From: Alphaproteobacteria bacterium | GTDB lineage: Bacteria > Pseudomonadota > Alphaproteobacteria > RS24 | DNA: 17,432 bases | NCBI GenBank assembly: GCA_022428185.1 | Contig: JAKMCZ010000174.1 | Coordinates: 1 to 17,432 of the forward strand | Direction: 5' to 3' | In this document: in pieces, positions 6,969 to 13,682 of the stretch | Numbering within the stretch: the stretch's first letter is position 1 | Layout of the letters: every line of letters begins with the position of its first letter | Notes under the pieces: model-generated | Told to the model about the DNA's origin: nothing | The model's input: only the letters and a program-made list of their open reading frames with translations | The model's database searches: none | Position numbers and translations under genes: made by a program

Positions 6969-7095
6969 AAAAGGGGTGACAAGCCCGCTAACCCGTGCTA
7001 AATCGCCCCATCTCGTGCCGAAAGGCACGCTTTATTGACCGCAAGCTCTGGTGTCCTTTGGGACACTTTTATTGGCCCGCTAAGGGGATAAGCAA
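6969..7095 (+). promoter_or_regulatory. Structured trmD-rplS spacer with two compact hairpins
   Basis: This 127-bp spacer is the longest in the ribosomal run. It holds a 6-bp stem with a GAAA tetraloop (CGTGCC 7014-7019 / GGCACG 7024-7029) followed by CTTTATT, and a second 6-bp stem with loop TTTG (GTGTCC 7051-7056 / GGACAC 7061-7066) followed by TTTTATT. A longer-range 7-bp pairing is possible between 6973-6979 and 7003-7009 (one G-U pair). The 9-mer GCCCGCTAA occurs at 6983 and again at 7075, the latter just before the AAGGGG in front of rplS. The hairpins could be weak terminators, processing sites or an L19 control leader; the U-tracts are short, so full termination looks unlikely. Confidence 0.5.
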
Positions 7096-7545
7096 ATGAA
7101 TTTGATTGATGAGATTGAACACGAGCACATGGCCGAATTGACGGCTGAAAAAGCCGTGCCGGATTTTCAACCGGGCGATACGGTCAAGGTCAATGTGAAA
7201 GTGATTGAAGGCTCGCGCGAGCGTATTCAGGCGTTTGAAGGCGTTTGCATCGGACGTGCCGGTGGTGGTTTGAACGAAAATTTCACCGTGCGTAAAATTT
7301 CCTATGGCGAAGGCGTGGAGCGGGTTTTCCCGATTTATTCGCCTTTGGTCGACTCCATCGAATTGGTGCGTGCCGGACGTGTGCGCCGCGCCAAGCTGTA
7401 TTATCTGCGCGGCCTGACCGGTAAAGCCGCCCGCATTGTCGAGCGGCGCGCCAAATCAGCCAAAGCTGAGGCGGCGGCAGTGACCGAAACAATTACCGAG
7501 CCGGAGACGGCGGATGCGGAGAGCGGCACCGAAAACCAAGCCTAG
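7096..7545 (+). CDS. rplS: Ribosomal protein bL19
   Basis: bL19 sits at the subunit interface of the 50S and contributes to bridge B8. The first about 115 residues are canonical: an N-terminal helix (MNLIDEIEHEHM), then FQPGDTVKVNVKVIEGSRER, QAFEGVCIGR, GEGVERVFPIYSPLVDSIELVR and RRAKLYYLRGLTGKAARI. The last about 30 residues (from about 118) are a non-conserved, mildly acidic Ala/Glu/Thr tail; E. coli L19 is 115 aa. S16 of the same operon also carries an acidic tail. Start ATG 7096 is preceded by AAGGGG 9 nt upstream. It is the last ribosomal gene of the run; leuC follows after 94 bp. Confidence 0.97.
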   Translation: MNLIDEIEHEHMAELTAEKAVPDFQPGDTVKVNVKVIEGSRERIQAFEGVCIGRAGGGLNENFTVRKISYGEGVERVFPIYSPLVDSIELVRAGRVRRAKLYYLRGLTGKAARIVERRAKSAKAEAAAVTETITEPETADAESGTENQA

Positions 7546-7639
7546 ACAGCCTGTTTTCAAAGCCACCCCAAAGCCAAAACATGAGGGGCCGGCATCACCT
7601 CGCCGCCTCGCATAAATATGAGAGGCAAAAGGCGAAAAG
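7546..7639 (+). promoter_or_regulatory. leuC leader with hairpin and possible 20-codon ORF
   Basis: A small ORF, ATG 7581 to TGA 7643, would encode a 20-residue peptide beginning MRGRHHLAAS; its TGA overlaps the leuC ATG (ATGA). It contains one Leu codon and no clear Shine-Dalgarno, so it is not a convincing leucine attenuator peptide. The leader can also fold 7606-7614 with 7617-7625 (CCTCGCATA with TATGAGAGG, one mismatch). The CCTC at 7606-7609 could instead pair with GAGG at 7583-7586, so two folds are mutually exclusive. The leuC Shine-Dalgarno is likely AAAAGG (7627-7632), just outside the hairpin. I see no leuC promoter with a good -35. Confidence 0.3.
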
Positions 7640-9052
7640 ATGAGCGGAACAACTCTTTACGATAAAATATGGCAAGCCCATTTGGTCGATGACGGGGCCG
7701 ATGGCAATTCGCTTTTATATATTGACCGCCATTTGGTGCATGAAGTGACGAGCCCGCAAGCCTTTGAGGGGCTTCGCATGAGCGCCCGCACGCCGCGTGC
7801 GCCGGATAAGACGCTGGCCGTGGCCGACCATAATATTCCGACCACTGACCGCTCGGGCGGTTTGGCGGCTATTGATGACCCGGAAAGCAAGCTGCAAATC
7901 GAGACGCTGGAAAAAAATTGCGCCGAATTTGGCATTGATTATCTGCCGATGGACGATATTCGACAGGGCATTGTTCATGTCGCCGGTCCCGAGCAAGGGT
8001 TTACCCTGCCCGGCCTGACCATTGTGTGCGGCGACAGCCATACATCGACGCATGGCGCGTTTGGCGCTTTGGCGCACGGCATCGGCACATCAGAGGTCGA
8101 GCATGTATTGGCGACGCAGACGCTGATACAAACCAAAGCGAAGAACTTTCGCATTAATGTGGTTGGCGACGCGCCGTTGCATGTCACCGCTAAAGATATT
8201 GCGTTGGCGATTATCGGCGAGATTGGCACGGCAGGCGGCACCGGCTATGTGCTGGAATATGCAGGCCCCGCCATTGAGGCTTTATCAATCGAAGGGCGCA
8301 TGACCTTGTGCAATATGTCTATCGAGGCAGGGGCGCGTGCCGGTTTGGTTGCGCCCGATGAAAAAACCTTCGCCTTTTTGAAAGACCGCCCGCGCGCGCC
8401 CAAAGGTGCTGATTGGGATAAGGCAGTGGCCTATTGGCAGACGCTGAAATCAGACGATGATGCGGTCTTTGATAAGGAAATCACCATTGACGCGGCTGAT
8501 TTACCGCCATTGGTCACTTGGGGCACCAGCCCCCAAGATGTGATTGCCATTGATGCGCATGTGCCGGATCCGGCTGAAATTGACGATGCGGCGCGGCGCA
8601 AAGCGACCGAGCGCGCGCTCGATTATATGGGGCTTGAGGCAGGCACGCCGATGCAAGAGGTCACGATTGACCGCGTGTTTATCGGCTCATGTACCAATAG
8701 CCGCATCGAAGATTTGCGCGCCGCTGCCGCGATTGCCAAAACCGGCAAAGTGGCCGCCAGCGTTGATGCGATGGTGGTGCCGGGGTCGGGGCTGGTCAAA
8801 CAACAAGCCGAAGCCGAAGGGCTCGATAAGATATTTATCGAGGCCGGTTTCGATTGGCGCGAGCCGGGCTGCTCAATGTGCCTGGCGATGAATGCTGACA
8901 AGTTACAGCCGGGCGAGCGTTGTGCGTCGACTTCAAATCGTAATTTTGAAGGTCGACAGGGGCGCGGCGGGCGCACCCATTTGGTGTCGCCCGAAATGGC
9001 CGCTGCCGCCGCATTGGCCGGTCACTTTGTTGATATTCGCGGTTTGAAATAG
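7640..9052 (+). CDS. leuC: LeuC, 3-isopropylmalate dehydratase large subunit
   Basis: LeuC with LeuD isomerises 2-isopropylmalate to 3-isopropylmalate in leucine synthesis. The 470-residue protein is the aconitase-family large subunit. The [4Fe-4S] ligands are visible as C351 (FIGSCTNSRIEDL), C411 and C414 (PGCSMCLAMN). Substrate-site blocks include DHNIPTTDR (about 63-71), CGDSHTSTHGAFGALAHGIGTSEVEH (about 130-155, conserved in the family) and TSNRNFEGRQGRGGRTHL near the C-terminus. Length is typical of the bacterial two-subunit enzyme. Start ATG 7640 has AAAAGG at 7 nt spacing. leuD follows after 9 bp, so the two subunits are co-transcribed. leuA and leucine-specific control are not in the window. 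Confidence 0.98.
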   Translation: MSGTTLYDKIWQAHLVDDGADGNSLLYIDRHLVHEVTSPQAFEGLRMSARTPRAPDKTLAVADHNIPTTDRSGGLAAIDDPESKLQIETLEKNCAEFGIDYLPMDDIRQGIVHVAGPEQGFTLPGLTIVCGDSHTSTHGAFGALAHGIGTSEVEHVLATQTLIQTKAKNFRINVVGDAPLHVTAKDIALAIIGEIGTAGGTGYVLEYAGPAIEALSIEGRMTLCNMSIEAGARAGLVAPDEKTFAFLKDRPRAPKGADWDKAVAYWQTLKSDDDAVFDKEITIDAADLPPLVTWGTSPQDVIAIDAHVPDPAEIDDAARRKATERALDYMGLEAGTPMQEVTIDRVFIGSCTNSRIEDLRAAAAIAKTGKVAASVDAMVVPGSGLVKQQAEAEGLDKIFIEAGFDWREPGCSMCLAMNADKLQPGERCASTSNRNFEGRQGRGGRTHLVSPEMAAAAALAGHFVDIRGLK

Positions 9053-9061
9053 AGGCTAGAG

Positions 9062-9664
9062 ATGGAAAAATTTGACAAACTCACCGGCATTGCCGCGCCG
9101 CTCGACATTATTAATGTTGATACGGATATGATTATTCCCAAGCAGTTTTTGAAAACCATTCAGCGTTCGGGTTTGGGAAAAAATCTGTTCGATGAAATGC
9201 GCTTTGCCCCTGACGGCGCTGAGATTGACGATTTCGTGCTCAATCAACCGGCCTATCGCAAAGCAGAAATTCTGGTTGCAGGCGACAATTTCGGCTGCGG
9301 CTCGAGCCGTGAACACGCGCCCTGGGCGCTGCTGGATTTCGGTATTCGCTGTGTTATCGCGCCGAGCTTTGCTGATATTTTTTACAATAATTGCTTCAAA
9401 AACGGCATTTTGCCGATTGTGCTGCCGCAACAAGACGTTGATAAGTTGATGGACGATGCCAAGCGCGGTGCCAATGCGACCGTCAGCATTGATTTGGAAA
9501 ACCAAACCATTCAGGGCCCCGATGGCGGCGAGATTGCTTTTGAAGTCGACGCATTTAGAAAGCAGTGCCTGATGGAAGGGCTTGATGATATCGGCCTGAC
9601 TTTGCAAAAAGCCGACGCCATTGACAATTATGAAGCGGCGCTTGATGCGCAGCCCTGGCGATAG
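9062..9664 (+). CDS. leuD: LeuD, 3-isopropylmalate dehydratase small subunit
   Basis: LeuD is the swivelling small subunit that completes the active site of isopropylmalate isomerase with LeuC. The 200-residue protein carries the family blocks NVDTDMIIPKQFLKTI (about 18-33), GDNFGCGSSREHAPWAL (about 76-92, the phosphate- and carboxylate-binding loop region) and IAPSFADIFYNNCFKNGILPI (first half about 100-110). Length is normal. The Shine-Dalgarno AGAGG (9051-9055) overlaps the leuC stop codon and lies 6 nt before ATG 9062. leuB starts 40 bp downstream; the gap shows no clear terminator or promoter, so the genes appear to form one unit. Confidence 0.97.
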   Translation: MEKFDKLTGIAAPLDIINVDTDMIIPKQFLKTIQRSGLGKNLFDEMRFAPDGAEIDDFVLNQPAYRKAEILVAGDNFGCGSSREHAPWALLDFGIRCVIAPSFADIFYNNCFKNGILPIVLPQQDVDKLMDDAKRGANATVSIDLENQTIQGPDGGEIAFEVDAFRKQCLMEGLDDIGLTLQKADAIDNYEAALDAQPWR

Positions 9665-9704
9665 GCCGGTGCGCGGTTTTTGGCGTTAATCGAAAGATAG
9701 CAAA

Positions 9705-10817
9705 ATGGAAAAAATTCTCATTCTGCCCGGCGACGGTATTGGCCCTGAGGTGATGGGTGAGGTGCGCCGTGTCATTGACTGGTTCGGCACCAATCGCGGC
9801 TTTCAGGTGACACTGGACGAAGATTTGGTCGGCGGGTGCGCCTATGACGCGCATGGCGCGGCAATCTCTGATGCCGCCATGCAAAAAGCGCATGATGCTG
9901 ATGCGGTGTTGCTGGGCGCGGTTGGCGGCCCGCAATGGGACAATGTGGCCTATGAGGCGCGCCCCGAAGCCGGTTTGTTGCGCTTGCGCGCCGATTTGCA
10001 ATTATTTGCCAATTTGCGTCCTGCCATTTGCTTCGCCGCACTGGCTGATGCGTCTTCGCTGAAGCGCGAACTGGTTGAAGGGCTGGATATTATGATTGTC
10101 CGCGAGCTGACCGGCGGGGTTTATTTCGGCGAACCGCGCGGCATTGAAGAGCTGGGCAATGGTCAGCGTCGCGGCGTCAATACGCAAGTTTATGAAACCT
10201 ATGAGATTGAGCGCATTGCGCGCGTGGCCGGCGACCTGGCAATGAAGCGCGGCAAAAGATTGGCATCGTCTGAAAAGCGCAATGTCATGGAAAGCGGTCT
10301 GTTATGGAACGAAGAGGTTACCCGCGTGATTTCTGACGAATTTCCCGAACTCGAGCTTGAGCACGTGTTGGCTGATAATTGCGCCATGCAACTTGTCCGC
10401 AATCCGAAACAATATGATGTGCTGGTCACCGATAATCTGTTTGGCGATATTTTATCCGATATTGCCGCCATGTTGACCGGCTCTTTGGGCATGCTGCCAT
10501 CTGCTTCTTTGGGTGCGCCCGATGGCGATGGCGCGCGCTCTAAAGCGCTTTACGAGCCGGTGCACGGCTCGGCTCCCGACATTGCCGGTCAAGGCAAAGC
10601 CAATCCGATTGCCTCGATTATGAGTTTGGCTATGGCGCTGCGTTACACATTTGAGCGCGGCGACGATGCCGATTTATTGGAAAACGCCGTTACCGCCGTG
10701 TTGGATAAAGGTATTCGCACCGGCGATATCATGCAGGCCGATATGCAAGCGGTCGGCACGAGCGGCATGGGCGACGCGGTTTTGGCGGCGCTCGATGAAT
10801 TGGGGGCAGGCGCATGA
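9705..10817 (+). CDS. leuB: LeuB, 3-isopropylmalate dehydrogenase
   Basis: LeuB oxidises and decarboxylates 3-isopropylmalate to 2-oxoisocaproate using NAD+. The 370-residue protein has the isocitrate/isopropylmalate dehydrogenase fold with ILPGDGIGPEV (about 6-16), the substrate-binding LLRLRADLQLFANLRP region (about 90-105), ELTGGVYFGEPRG, and the metal-binding signature DNLFGDILSDIAAMLTGSLG (about 244-263; aspartates of D-x-x-x-D). EPVHGSAPDIAG (about 286-297) is the nucleotide-binding loop whose sequence favours NAD. The Shine-Dalgarno is weak (GAAAG). The stop overlaps asd by 4 bases (ATGA), so leucine and aspartate-family genes share an operon. Confidence 0.98.
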   Translation: MEKILILPGDGIGPEVMGEVRRVIDWFGTNRGFQVTLDEDLVGGCAYDAHGAAISDAAMQKAHDADAVLLGAVGGPQWDNVAYEARPEAGLLRLRADLQLFANLRPAICFAALADASSLKRELVEGLDIMIVRELTGGVYFGEPRGIEELGNGQRRGVNTQVYETYEIERIARVAGDLAMKRGKRLASSEKRNVMESGLLWNEEVTRVISDEFPELELEHVLADNCAMQLVRNPKQYDVLVTDNLFGDILSDIAAMLTGSLGMLPSASLGAPDGDGARSKALYEPVHGSAPDIAGQGKANPIASIMSLAMALRYTFERGDDADLLENAVTAVLDKGIRTGDIMQADMQAVGTSGMGDAVLAALDELGAGA

Positions 10818-11845
10818 CTTATGTGGTTGCCGTGGTTGGCGCGACCGGCAATGTCGGGCGCGAAATGCTCAGTATTTTAAGCGAACGCAAATTTCCGGTG
10901 GCGCGTGTCGATGCGATTGCCTCGCGCCGCAGTCAGGGTCGCGAGGTCAGTTTCGGCGATAAAACGCTGAAATGTCAGGCGCTGGAAAATTATGATTTTG
11001 CCAAAGCCGATATTGCTTTATTTGCCGCAGGCTCCGGCCCGGCGAAAGATTATGCGCCCAAAGCGGCCAAAGCAGGTTGCGTGGTCATTGATAATTCATC
11101 GCTTTACCGCATGGACGACGATGTGCCGTTGATTGTGCCCGAGGTCAATCCTGAGGCAATCGCGGATTACAAAAAGCGCAATATTATCGCCAACCCCAAT
11201 TGCTCGACGGCGCAGCTTGTCGTGGCTCTAAAGCCTTTACACGGGCTGGCGAAAATCAAACGCGTGGTGGTGGCGACCTATCAATCGGTTTCGGGCGCAG
11301 GCAATGCGGCGATGGATGAATTGTTCACCCAAACGCGCGGCATTTTCGTTAATGATGAGATGAAGCGCGAGCATTTTACCAAGCAGATTGCCTTTAATGT
11401 CATCCCGCATATTGATGAATTTATGAAAGACGGGGCGACCAAAGAGGAATGGAAAATGGTCGTCGAGACACAAAAAATGCTCGACCCTGATATCGCCATG
11501 AGCGCGACTTGCGTGCGCGTGCCGGTTTTTGTCGGCCATTCAGAAGCGGTCAATATTGAGTTTGACAGTGCGGTCTCTCTGGACGCGGCGCGCCAAGCAT
11601 TGGAGTCCGCTGATGGCGTGTTGGTGGTCGATCGGCGCGAAGATGAAGGCTATGTCACGCCGGTGGAATCGGTCGGGGAGTTTGAGACTTTTGTCTCGCG
11701 CTTGCGCGTCGATGACAGTGTAGAGCACGGCCTCGCCCTATGGGTGGTGTCTGATAATTTGCGTAAAGGCGCGGCCTTAAATGCGGTGCAAATCGCTGAA
11801 TTGTTGACCAGCGCGCATCTGACACAAAGCCGCTTCTCCGATTAA
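10814..11845 (+). CDS. asd: Asd, aspartate-semialdehyde dehydrogenase
   Basis: Asd reduces aspartyl-4-phosphate to aspartate semialdehyde, the branch point to DAP/lysine, threonine and methionine. The 343-residue protein starts with the NADP-binding GATGNVGREML (about 9-19). The catalytic cysteine is C130 in IIANPNCSTAQLVVALKPL, followed by the VATYQSVSGAGNAAMDEL segment and the RVPVFVGHSEAVNIEF block holding the active-site His. Length and motifs match the shorter bacterial Asd type. Translation is likely coupled to leuB (4-base overlap). The gene ends in the first unit of a 13-bp tandem repeat and converges on the minus-strand kinase gene with only 22 bp between coding ends; no terminator is evident there. 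Confidence 0.97.
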   Translation: MTYVVAVVGATGNVGREMLSILSERKFPVARVDAIASRRSQGREVSFGDKTLKCQALENYDFAKADIALFAAGSGPAKDYAPKAAKAGCVVIDNSSLYRMDDDVPLIVPEVNPEAIADYKKRNIIANPNCSTAQLVVALKPLHGLAKIKRVVVATYQSVSGAGNAAMDELFTQTRGIFVNDEMKREHFTKQIAFNVIPHIDEFMKDGATKEEWKMVVETQKMLDPDIAMSATCVRVPVFVGHSEAVNIEFDSAVSLDAARQALESADGVLVVDRREDEGYVTPVESVGEFETFVSRLRVDDSVEHGLALWVVSDNLRKGAALNAVQIAELLTSAHLTQSRFSD

Positions 11846-11880
11846 ACTGAGCGATTAAATTGAGTGATTAAATATTGAGC
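11840..11880. repeat. Three-copy 13-bp tandem repeat across convergent gene ends
   Basis: Three near-identical units run GATTAAACTGAGC (11840-11852), GATTAAATTGAGT (11853-11865) and a third (11866-11880) with a 2-bp insertion. The TAA in unit 1 is the asd stop, and the TTA in unit 3, read on the other strand, is the stop of the kinase gene. It looks like a local slippage duplication. It replaces the intergenic terminator one might expect between convergent genes. Confidence 0.75.
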
Positions 11881-12710
11881 TTGTCTTGAATGGCGGCTGC
11901 TGCCAATTGCACCGGCCCATGCGGCAGGGTCTGGGTTTCCAGATTGGCCGCCGCCATTTGTCCCAAAGTGGCACAAGCAATGCCCAGTGCCTTTGGCTCT
12001 TCGGCCAGATAAAGCCCCAAATAAAGGGCGGCAAAAAAATCGCCCATGCCATAGGGCGCTTTGGGCGCTTTGGCGGTTTCGCAACGCAATACATCATCGC
12101 CAATCGCCAGCGCTGCCACGCGCTCGGCAGGGGCCGGAGCCGAGGTGACGATAATATGGGCGACACCCAAATCGCGCGCCGCATCGACCACCTCAAATTC
12201 GTCGGCAAAGCCATCGCGTCCAGCCAGCATTTGCAATTCGAACAAATTGGGGCTGGCTAAATCAGCCATCGGCAAAAGTCTGTCGCGCAATCCGTGCATC
12301 ACCTCTTCAGGCAAATAAAGTCTGCCATCATCGCCGCAAATCGGATCGCAGCAATAAATGACATCGCCGTGCAGGGCTTTTATTTTGGCAATGATTTGCG
12401 CTGCCGCATCAATATGTGCCGCGCTTGGCAAATAGCCGGTCAATATTGCGGTGCAATTATCCAGCGCGCCGGCGGCCAGCAACCAGTCGGCAATCTCGAC
12501 CATACGCTCGGGCGGCATTGGCCCTCCGGCGGGTGCGCCCTGCGCCGGAAAAGCAGCCGGATGGGCTGACAATAAAGTTGTTGGCAGGGTAACGGTTTCA
12601 TGTCCCAGCGCGCGCAAAGCGGGCATGGTGGCTTTCAGCCCGACCTGACCGCTAACCACATGGCTCGACATCACAAATATGCTGCCTGTACCGGCTTTTA
12701 CCGCTTGCAT
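11868..12710 (-). CDS. Pyridoxal/pyridoxine kinase-like protein (PdxK/PdxY family)
   Basis: This 280-residue ribokinase-fold protein most resembles pyridoxal kinases, which phosphorylate vitamin B6 vitamers in salvage. The N-terminus has SSHVVSGQVGLKAT (15-28) and the PTTLLSAHP segment (about 43-51) typical of PdxY/PdxK. The middle has ILTGYLPS, then CDPICGDDGRLYLP (121-134), and the nucleotide-site strand IIVTSAPAP. The anion hole and catalytic base are in GMGDFFAAL (D224), where Met replaces the more usual Thr or Val. I start at ATG 12710 because AGGAG sits 4 nt upstream; ATG 12722 and TTG 12725 are also in frame. It is the only minus-strand gene in the right half. A related sugar or hydroxymethylpyrimidine kinase activity cannot be excluded, so no symbol is given. 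Confidence 0.85.
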   Translation of the reverse strand: MQAVKAGTGSIFVMSSHVVSGQVGLKATMPALRALGHETVTLPTTLLSAHPAAFPAQGAPAGGPMPPERMVEIADWLLAAGALDNCTAILTGYLPSAAHIDAAAQIIAKIKALHGDVIYCCDPICGDDGRLYLPEEVMHGLRDRLLPMADLASPNLFELQMLAGRDGFADEFEVVDAARDLGVAHIIVTSAPAPAERVAALAIGDDVLRCETAKAPKAPYGMGDFFAALYLGLYLAEEPKALGIACATLGQMAAANLETQTLPHGPVQLAAAAIQDKLNI

Positions 12711-12770
12711 CTTGCTCCTCATCAACCAGTCGCTAAACTGTTAGCCATATTATGAGGGAGATTCTCAACA
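12711..12770. promoter_or_regulatory. 60-bp divergent spacer; RBS sites and possible -10 elements
   Basis: On the minus strand, AGGAG (12719-12715) supports the kinase start at 12710, and CATAAT (12754-12749) is a possible -10. On the plus strand, GAGGGAG (12754-12760) is a Shine-Dalgarno 10 nt before ATG 12771. No good -35 is seen for either direction, so the promoter calls are weak; the ribosome-binding sites are more secure. Confidence 0.4.
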
Positions 12771-13664
12771 ATGAAATCTGAAAATAGCGCGCTTCAAGCC
12801 ATTCGTCCGCGCCGGTCGGCGCTTTATATGCCCGGTGCCAATGCGCGCGCGTTGGAAAAAGCCCGCACCCTAGATGCCGATTGCTTGTTGCTCGATTTGG
12901 AAGATGCGGTTGCGCCTGACGCCAAACAACAGGCGCGCGAGCAAGTTTGCAACGCGCTTAAACAAGGTGGGTATGGTGCGCGCGAAGTGGTTGTGCGCAT
13001 TAATGGCCTCGATACGGCGTGGGGTAAAGATGATTTGGCGGCTTTATGCGCGCTCGATAAAGCGGCCTATCCGCAAGCCATCTTGGCTCCGAAAGTTTCG
13101 ACCGCTGACGAGATAGATGCGCTGACCGCTTTATTGCCCGAGGGCTGTGATTTGTGGATTATGGTCGAAACCCCGCAAGCGATTTTCAATATTGAACAAC
13201 TGGCAGCACGCGCTGCCGATACGCCGCTCTGCGTGTTTGTTATGGGCACTAATGATTTGGCGAAAGAACTGCGCGCCGCTTTGGTCAAAGGTCGCGCGCC
13301 GCTAATGACGGCTTTGCAAATGGCGCTGATGGCAGCGCGTCAATTCGGGTTAACGGTTTTGGACGGCGTGTTCAATGATATCGCCGATGAAACCGGTTTT
13401 GTTGAGGATTGCCGGCAAGGTGCCGATATGGGGTTTGACGGCAAAACGCTCATCCATCCAAGCCAGCTTGCGCCGTGCAATGCGGTTTTCGCGCCATCAG
13501 AAGCAGAGGTGGCGCAAGCGCGCGACGTGGTTGCCGCTTTTGATGCCCCCGAAAATGCCGGTCAGGGCGTGTTGAAGGTCAATGGCAAAATGACCGAATT
13601 GCTGCACCGCGATATTGCGGCGCGTGTGCTCGCCATTGCCGATGCGATTGCGGCTAAACAATAA
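12771..13664 (+). CDS. HpcH/HpaI (CitE-like) CoA-ester lyase, malyl/methylmalyl/citramalyl-CoA lyase or malyl-CoA thioesterase
   Basis: The 297-residue protein is a TIM-barrel CoA lyase of the CitE/Mcl family, which cleaves (or hydrolyses) 3-hydroxyacyl-CoAs such as malyl-, beta-methylmalyl- or citramalyl-CoA. Visible family features: RPRRSALYMPGANARALEKA (12-31), LLLDLEDAVAPDAK (39-52), the CoA/carboxylate Arg in VVVRINGLD (R76), metal ligands E133 (MVETPQA) and D162 (GTNDLAKEL), and GFDGKTLIHP (221-230). Near the C-terminus, where CitE/CLYBL relatives have a G-x-M-I-D motif with a catalytic Asp, this protein reads GKMTELLH (E276). It is followed after 18 bp by a mesaconyl-CoA-hydratase-like gene, which suggests the ethylmalonyl-CoA pathway or a mesaconate/citramalate route. 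Substrate, and lyase versus thioesterase activity, cannot be told from sequence. Confidence 0.88.
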   Translation: MKSENSALQAIRPRRSALYMPGANARALEKARTLDADCLLLDLEDAVAPDAKQQAREQVCNALKQGGYGAREVVVRINGLDTAWGKDDLAALCALDKAAYPQAILAPKVSTADEIDALTALLPEGCDLWIMVETPQAIFNIEQLAARAADTPLCVFVMGTNDLAKELRAALVKGRAPLMTALQMALMAARQFGLTVLDGVFNDIADETGFVEDCRQGADMGFDGKTLIHPSQLAPCNAVFAPSEAEVAQARDVVAAFDAPENAGQGVLKVNGKMTELLHRDIAARVLAIADAIAAKQ

Positions 13665-13682
13665 GCCACCTATGGTGCCCTT

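Noticed and set aside
12711..12725. Upstream starts (ATG 12722, TTG 12725) for the pyridoxal-kinase-like gene
   Set aside because: They would place the AGGAG motif inside the coding sequence and add residues not resembling the family; ATG 12710 directly follows the motif.
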